From Clostridiaceae bacterium (GTDB taxonomy: Bacteria; Bacillota; Clostridia; Oscillospirales; QAMX01): a stretch of 15,932 nucleotides of DNA. Below are positions 13,848 to 15,932 of this stretch, piece by piece. The notes under the pieces were generated by a model, which was not told the DNA's origin, searched no databases, and was given only the letters and a program-made list of their open reading frames with translations. The translations under genes and the position numbers were made by a program. Each line of letters opens with the position of its first letter. Positions within the stretch are counted from its first letter, which is position 1. The DNA lies in the NCBI GenBank assembly GCA_016297585.1, contig JAEDGJ010000042.1, positions 1-15,932 of the forward strand. Direction: 5' to 3'.

Positions 13848-15131
13848 TTACTGAATTTTATCAATCCCGCCAAGGAACGGACGCAGCACCTCGGGTACCG
13901 TCACGCTGCCGTCGGCGTTTTGATACTGTTCGACGATCGCGGGCAGGATGCGGCTGGTCGCGAGCCCCGAGCCGTTGAGCGTATGCACAAACGCGGGCTT
14001 GCCCGTCGCGCTGTCGCGATAGCGGGTATTGTTGCGGCGCGCCTGATACGCGTTCGCATTCGAAACGGAGGAGACTTCCTTATAAATGCCCATCGACGGG
14101 ATCCAGACTTCGATGTCATAGGTGCGCGCCATCGACGCGGAGCAGTCGCCCGCCGCGAGCTTCGACACGCGGAAATGCAGGCCGAGCTTCTCGACAAGGC
14201 TCGACGCCTTGCAGACGAGCTCCTCGAACGCCGCCTTCGACTGTGCGGGGGTCGTGATCTGCACCATCTCGACCTTGTCGAACTGGTGCCCGCGGATCAT
14301 GCCCCGCTCCTCGGCGCGCGCGGAACCGGCTTCCTTGCGGTAGCAGGGGGTATAGGCAAAGAGCTTTAACGGCAGGAGCTTTTCGTCGATGATCTCGTCG
14401 CGGTAGAGGTTGACAAGCGCGGTCTCCGCCGTCGGGAGCATGAAAAGCCCCTTCTTGCGGTCGTCCGTGTCGCCCTCGAGCCAGTAGACCTCGTCGGCAA
14501 ACTTCGGGAACTGTCCCGCGCCGAGGCCGCAGTTGTAGCCGAGCTGATGCGGCGGCAGGATGAACTCATAGCCGTCCGCGAGATGGGTGGACACGAAGTA
14601 GTTGAGCAGCGCCCACTCGAGCCGCGAGCCCATGCCGCGGTAGACCCAGTAGCCGTTGCCGGAGAGCTTGACGCCGCGCTCGTAGTCGATCAGCCCGAGC
14701 GACGTGCACAGATCGACGTGATTCTTCGCCGCGAAGTCGAACTTCGGCTGCTCGCCGACGACGCGGATGACCTGATTGTTCTCCTTTTCGCCCGGCAGCA
14801 GGTCGTCGTCGGGGATGTTCGGCAGTACGATCAGGAAATTGTAGATCTTCTCGTTTAACTCGTTGATTTTGGCGTCTCCGGCGGTGATCTCATCGCCCAG
14901 CGCGCGCATTTCGGCAAAGATGCCGTCGACCGGCTGTCCCGCCTTCTTCAGCTTCGGAATTTCGGAGGAAACCTTGTTCCTCTGCGCCTTTTTGGCCTCG
15001 ATCTCGTGTAAAAGCGCCTTTTTCTCGGCGTCCCACTCCAAAAACGGCTTGAAATCGACAATGCAGCCCTTTTTCGCAAGCGCCGCCGCGACCGCCTCCG
15101 GATTGCTGCGGATGGCATTCTGATCCAGCAT
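13848..15131 (-). CDS. serS: seryl-tRNA synthetase
   Basis: A 427-residue class II aminoacyl-tRNA synthetase that charges tRNA-Ser (and tRNA-Sec) with serine in the cytoplasm. The N-terminal ~110 residues form the long antiparallel coiled coil that holds the tRNA variable arm. The catalytic domain shows the TAE serine-binding loop (234-236), motif 2 with CYRKEAGSA then RGMIRGHQFDKVEMV (263-290), YDIEVW (338-343), SVSNANAYQARR (355-366), and motif 3 NGSGLATSRILPAIVEQYQ (386-404). Motif 3 reads GSGLATSR instead of the common GSGLAVGR, with the essential Arg kept. Length is normal. AAAGGGAG precedes the ATG and overlaps the stop of the small upstream gene. It stands in a packed operon after parB. 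Confidence 0.97.
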   Translation of the reverse strand: MLDQNAIRSNPEAVAAALAKKGCIVDFKPFLEWDAEKKALLHEIEAKKAQRNKVSSEIPKLKKAGQPVDGIFAEMRALGDEITAGDAKINELNEKIYNFLIVLPNIPDDDLLPGEKENNQVIRVVGEQPKFDFAAKNHVDLCTSLGLIDYERGVKLSGNGYWVYRGMGSRLEWALLNYFVSTHLADGYEFILPPHQLGYNCGLGAGQFPKFADEVYWLEGDTDDRKKGLFMLPTAETALVNLYRDEIIDEKLLPLKLFAYTPCYRKEAGSARAEERGMIRGHQFDKVEMVQITTPAQSKAAFEELVCKASSLVEKLGLHFRVSKLAAGDCSASMARTYDIEVWIPSMGIYKEVSSVSNANAYQARRNNTRYRDSATGKPAFVHTLNGSGLATSRILPAIVEQYQNADGSVTVPEVLRPFLGGIDKIQ

Positions 15132-15148
15132 ACTGTTTTTCTCTCCCT

Positions 15149-15382
15149 TTATTTTCCTATTTTTTCTTCCAGCTCCGCGACGCGTTCCTCCAGCGCCGCA
15201 ATTTTCGCGTCCCGCTCGGCAAGCGCCGTATCGAGCATATCGATCTGCTCCCGTGTCTCCGCCTCGCGCATGTCGTTGAAATACGACATCAGCACCAGAA
15301 GCAGCACCACGACGAACATCGGAACGATGTAGGTGAAAACAAACCGGCGCAGTGAAAGCGTCGTTTCGCGATTCATGGTCAT
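15149..15382 (-). CDS. small single-pass membrane protein with coiled coil, unrecognised
   Basis: A 77-residue protein with three parts: a short charged N-terminus (1-13), one membrane helix (about 14-33, FVFTYIVPMFVVVLLLVLMS), and a highly charged C-terminal coiled coil (about 40-76) ending in a leucine-zipper-like run with heptad Leu/Ile/Val (KIAALEERVAELEEKI). The layout recalls small division proteins such as FtsL or DivIC, but I see no specific signature and do not assign that function. The ATG at 15382 has GGAGGG nine bases upstream, inside the end of parB, and the start lies one base from the parB stop. The stop overlaps the serS ribosome site. Its close coupling on both sides supports a real gene. 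Confidence 0.78.
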   Translation of the reverse strand: MTMNRETTLSLRRFVFTYIVPMFVVVLLLVLMSYFNDMREAETREQIDMLDTALAERDAKIAALEERVAELEEKIGK

Positions 15383-15383
15383 G

Positions 15384-15932
15384 TTATTTTCCCTCCGCAG
15401 CGCTCAAGAGCTGCGCGATCAAGGCGTCCAGGTCGTCGTTGTCGTAGTATTCGAGCATGATATAGCTCTTTCCTTTGCCCTTTCGGAAACTCACGCGCCG
15501 TCCGTACAGCCCGGAGAGCCGTTCCCCGGTCTCCGCCAGATGATCGACGCCCTGCTCCGGCTCGTCCTGCGGCTCCGGCTGCGGACGCAGTGCCGCCGCC
15601 TTCCAGGCCGCCGCCAGCCGCTCCGTCTGCCGCACGCTCAGCCCGTTGTCCGCCACGCGCGCGGCCAGCTCCCGGATCATCTGCGCGTCCTCGAGCGTCA
15701 AAAGCGCCCGCGCATGTCCCGCGGAGATCGTCCCGTCGCGCAGCATCGCGCGCACCTCGTCCGGCAGCGTCAAGAGCCGGATGGCGTTTGCGACCGCCGG
15801 GCGGGATTTTCCGACCTTCTGCGCGGCCTCCGCCTGCGACAGCCCGAATTCCTCCGTCAGCACGCGGTAGCTCTCCGCCTCTTCGAGCGGATTCAGATCC
15901 TCGCGCTGCAGGTTTTCGATCAGCGCCAGCTC
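15384..15932 (-). CDS. parB: ParB/Spo0J chromosome partitioning protein (5' end outside window)
   Basis: The visible 182 residues are the middle and C-terminal parts of a chromosomal ParB/Spo0J, a CTP-dependent clamp that loads at parS and spreads to organise origin segregation with ParA/Soj and SMC. Seen: the ParB box ENLQREDLNPLEEAE at the very start, the helix-turn-helix LSQAEAAQKVGKSRPAVANA followed by RLL, the GTISAGHARALL recognition segment, GLSVRQTE, a Pro/Glu-rich linker, and a C-terminal dimerisation part ending in MLEYYDNDDLDALIAQLL, which is typical of Spo0J. The N-terminal CTP-binding part is beyond the edge. No parS-like palindrome is visible in the window. The downstream small membrane gene starts next to its stop, so these are co-transcribed. 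Confidence 0.95.
   Translation of the reverse strand, partial: ELALIENLQREDLNPLEEAESYRVLTEEFGLSQAEAAQKVGKSRPAVANAIRLLTLPDEVRAMLRDGTISAGHARALLTLEDAQMIRELAARVADNGLSVRQTERLAAAWKAAALRPQPEPQDEPEQGVDHLAETGERLSGLYGRRVSFRKGKGKSYIMLEYYDNDDLDALIAQLLSAAEGK

Noticed and set aside
15149..15932. parS site near parB
   Set aside because: I looked for the 16-base palindrome TGTTTCACGTGAAACA and near forms and found none in the window.

Overview
The window looks like chromosomal core DNA from a GC-rich member of the Clostridia (Bacillota), probably an uncultured gut-type lineage of the Oscillospirales/Christensenellales kind. The reasons are: a Spo0J-type ParB, a DUF975 membrane protein, a class of HelD helicase usual in Gram-positives, a VanW/G5 surface protein, GGAGG ribosome sites, and near-consensus TTGACA/TATAAT promoters in short AT-rich gaps between GC-rich genes. 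The lineage is inferred; no rRNA gene is present. I see no tRNA, CRISPR array, transposase, integrase or phage gene.

Layout, left to right. (1) Positions 1-2446, minus strand: a MATE exporter cut by the window edge, preceded by a Gfo/Idh/MocA dehydrogenase, with a hairpin between them. (2) 2501-3195, plus strand: a DUF975 membrane protein behind a textbook promoter, closed by a strong terminator. (3) 3260-6174, minus strand: a two-gene unit, a membrane pseudokinase-VanW-G5 fusion followed 20 bases later by a KDPG aldolase (eda). (4) 6187-6521: a 335-base divergent control region with promoters facing both ways and an inverted repeat over one -10 box. (5) 6522-10719, plus strand: a second, cysteine-containing Gfo/Idh/MocA dehydrogenase, a gap with tandem hairpins, then a HelD-like helicase and a YfbR-type 5'-nucleotidase joined by an ATGA overlap. 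(6) 10769-15932, minus strand: a tightly packed run in the order parB (partial), a small coiled-coil membrane protein, serS, mscL, a CBM9-like protein, then, after a hairpin, an ABC-F ATPase.

How the parts fit: the two dehydrogenases, eda and the CBM9-like protein point to sugar or sugar-acid metabolism, but none identifies a substrate. The parB-serS-mscL-abcF block is housekeeping (segregation, translation, osmotic safety). The helD-yfbR pair links RNA polymerase recycling to nucleotide turnover by position only. The most unusual gene is the pseudokinase-VanW fusion: its kinase domain keeps the fold motifs and the catalytic-loop Asp but lacks both metal-binding residues (DFG Asp is Gly, catalytic-loop Asn is His), and it is tied through one membrane helix and a Thr-rich stalk to an outside VanW/G5 module. 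This suggests a membrane sensor or scaffold of cell-wall state rather than an active kinase.
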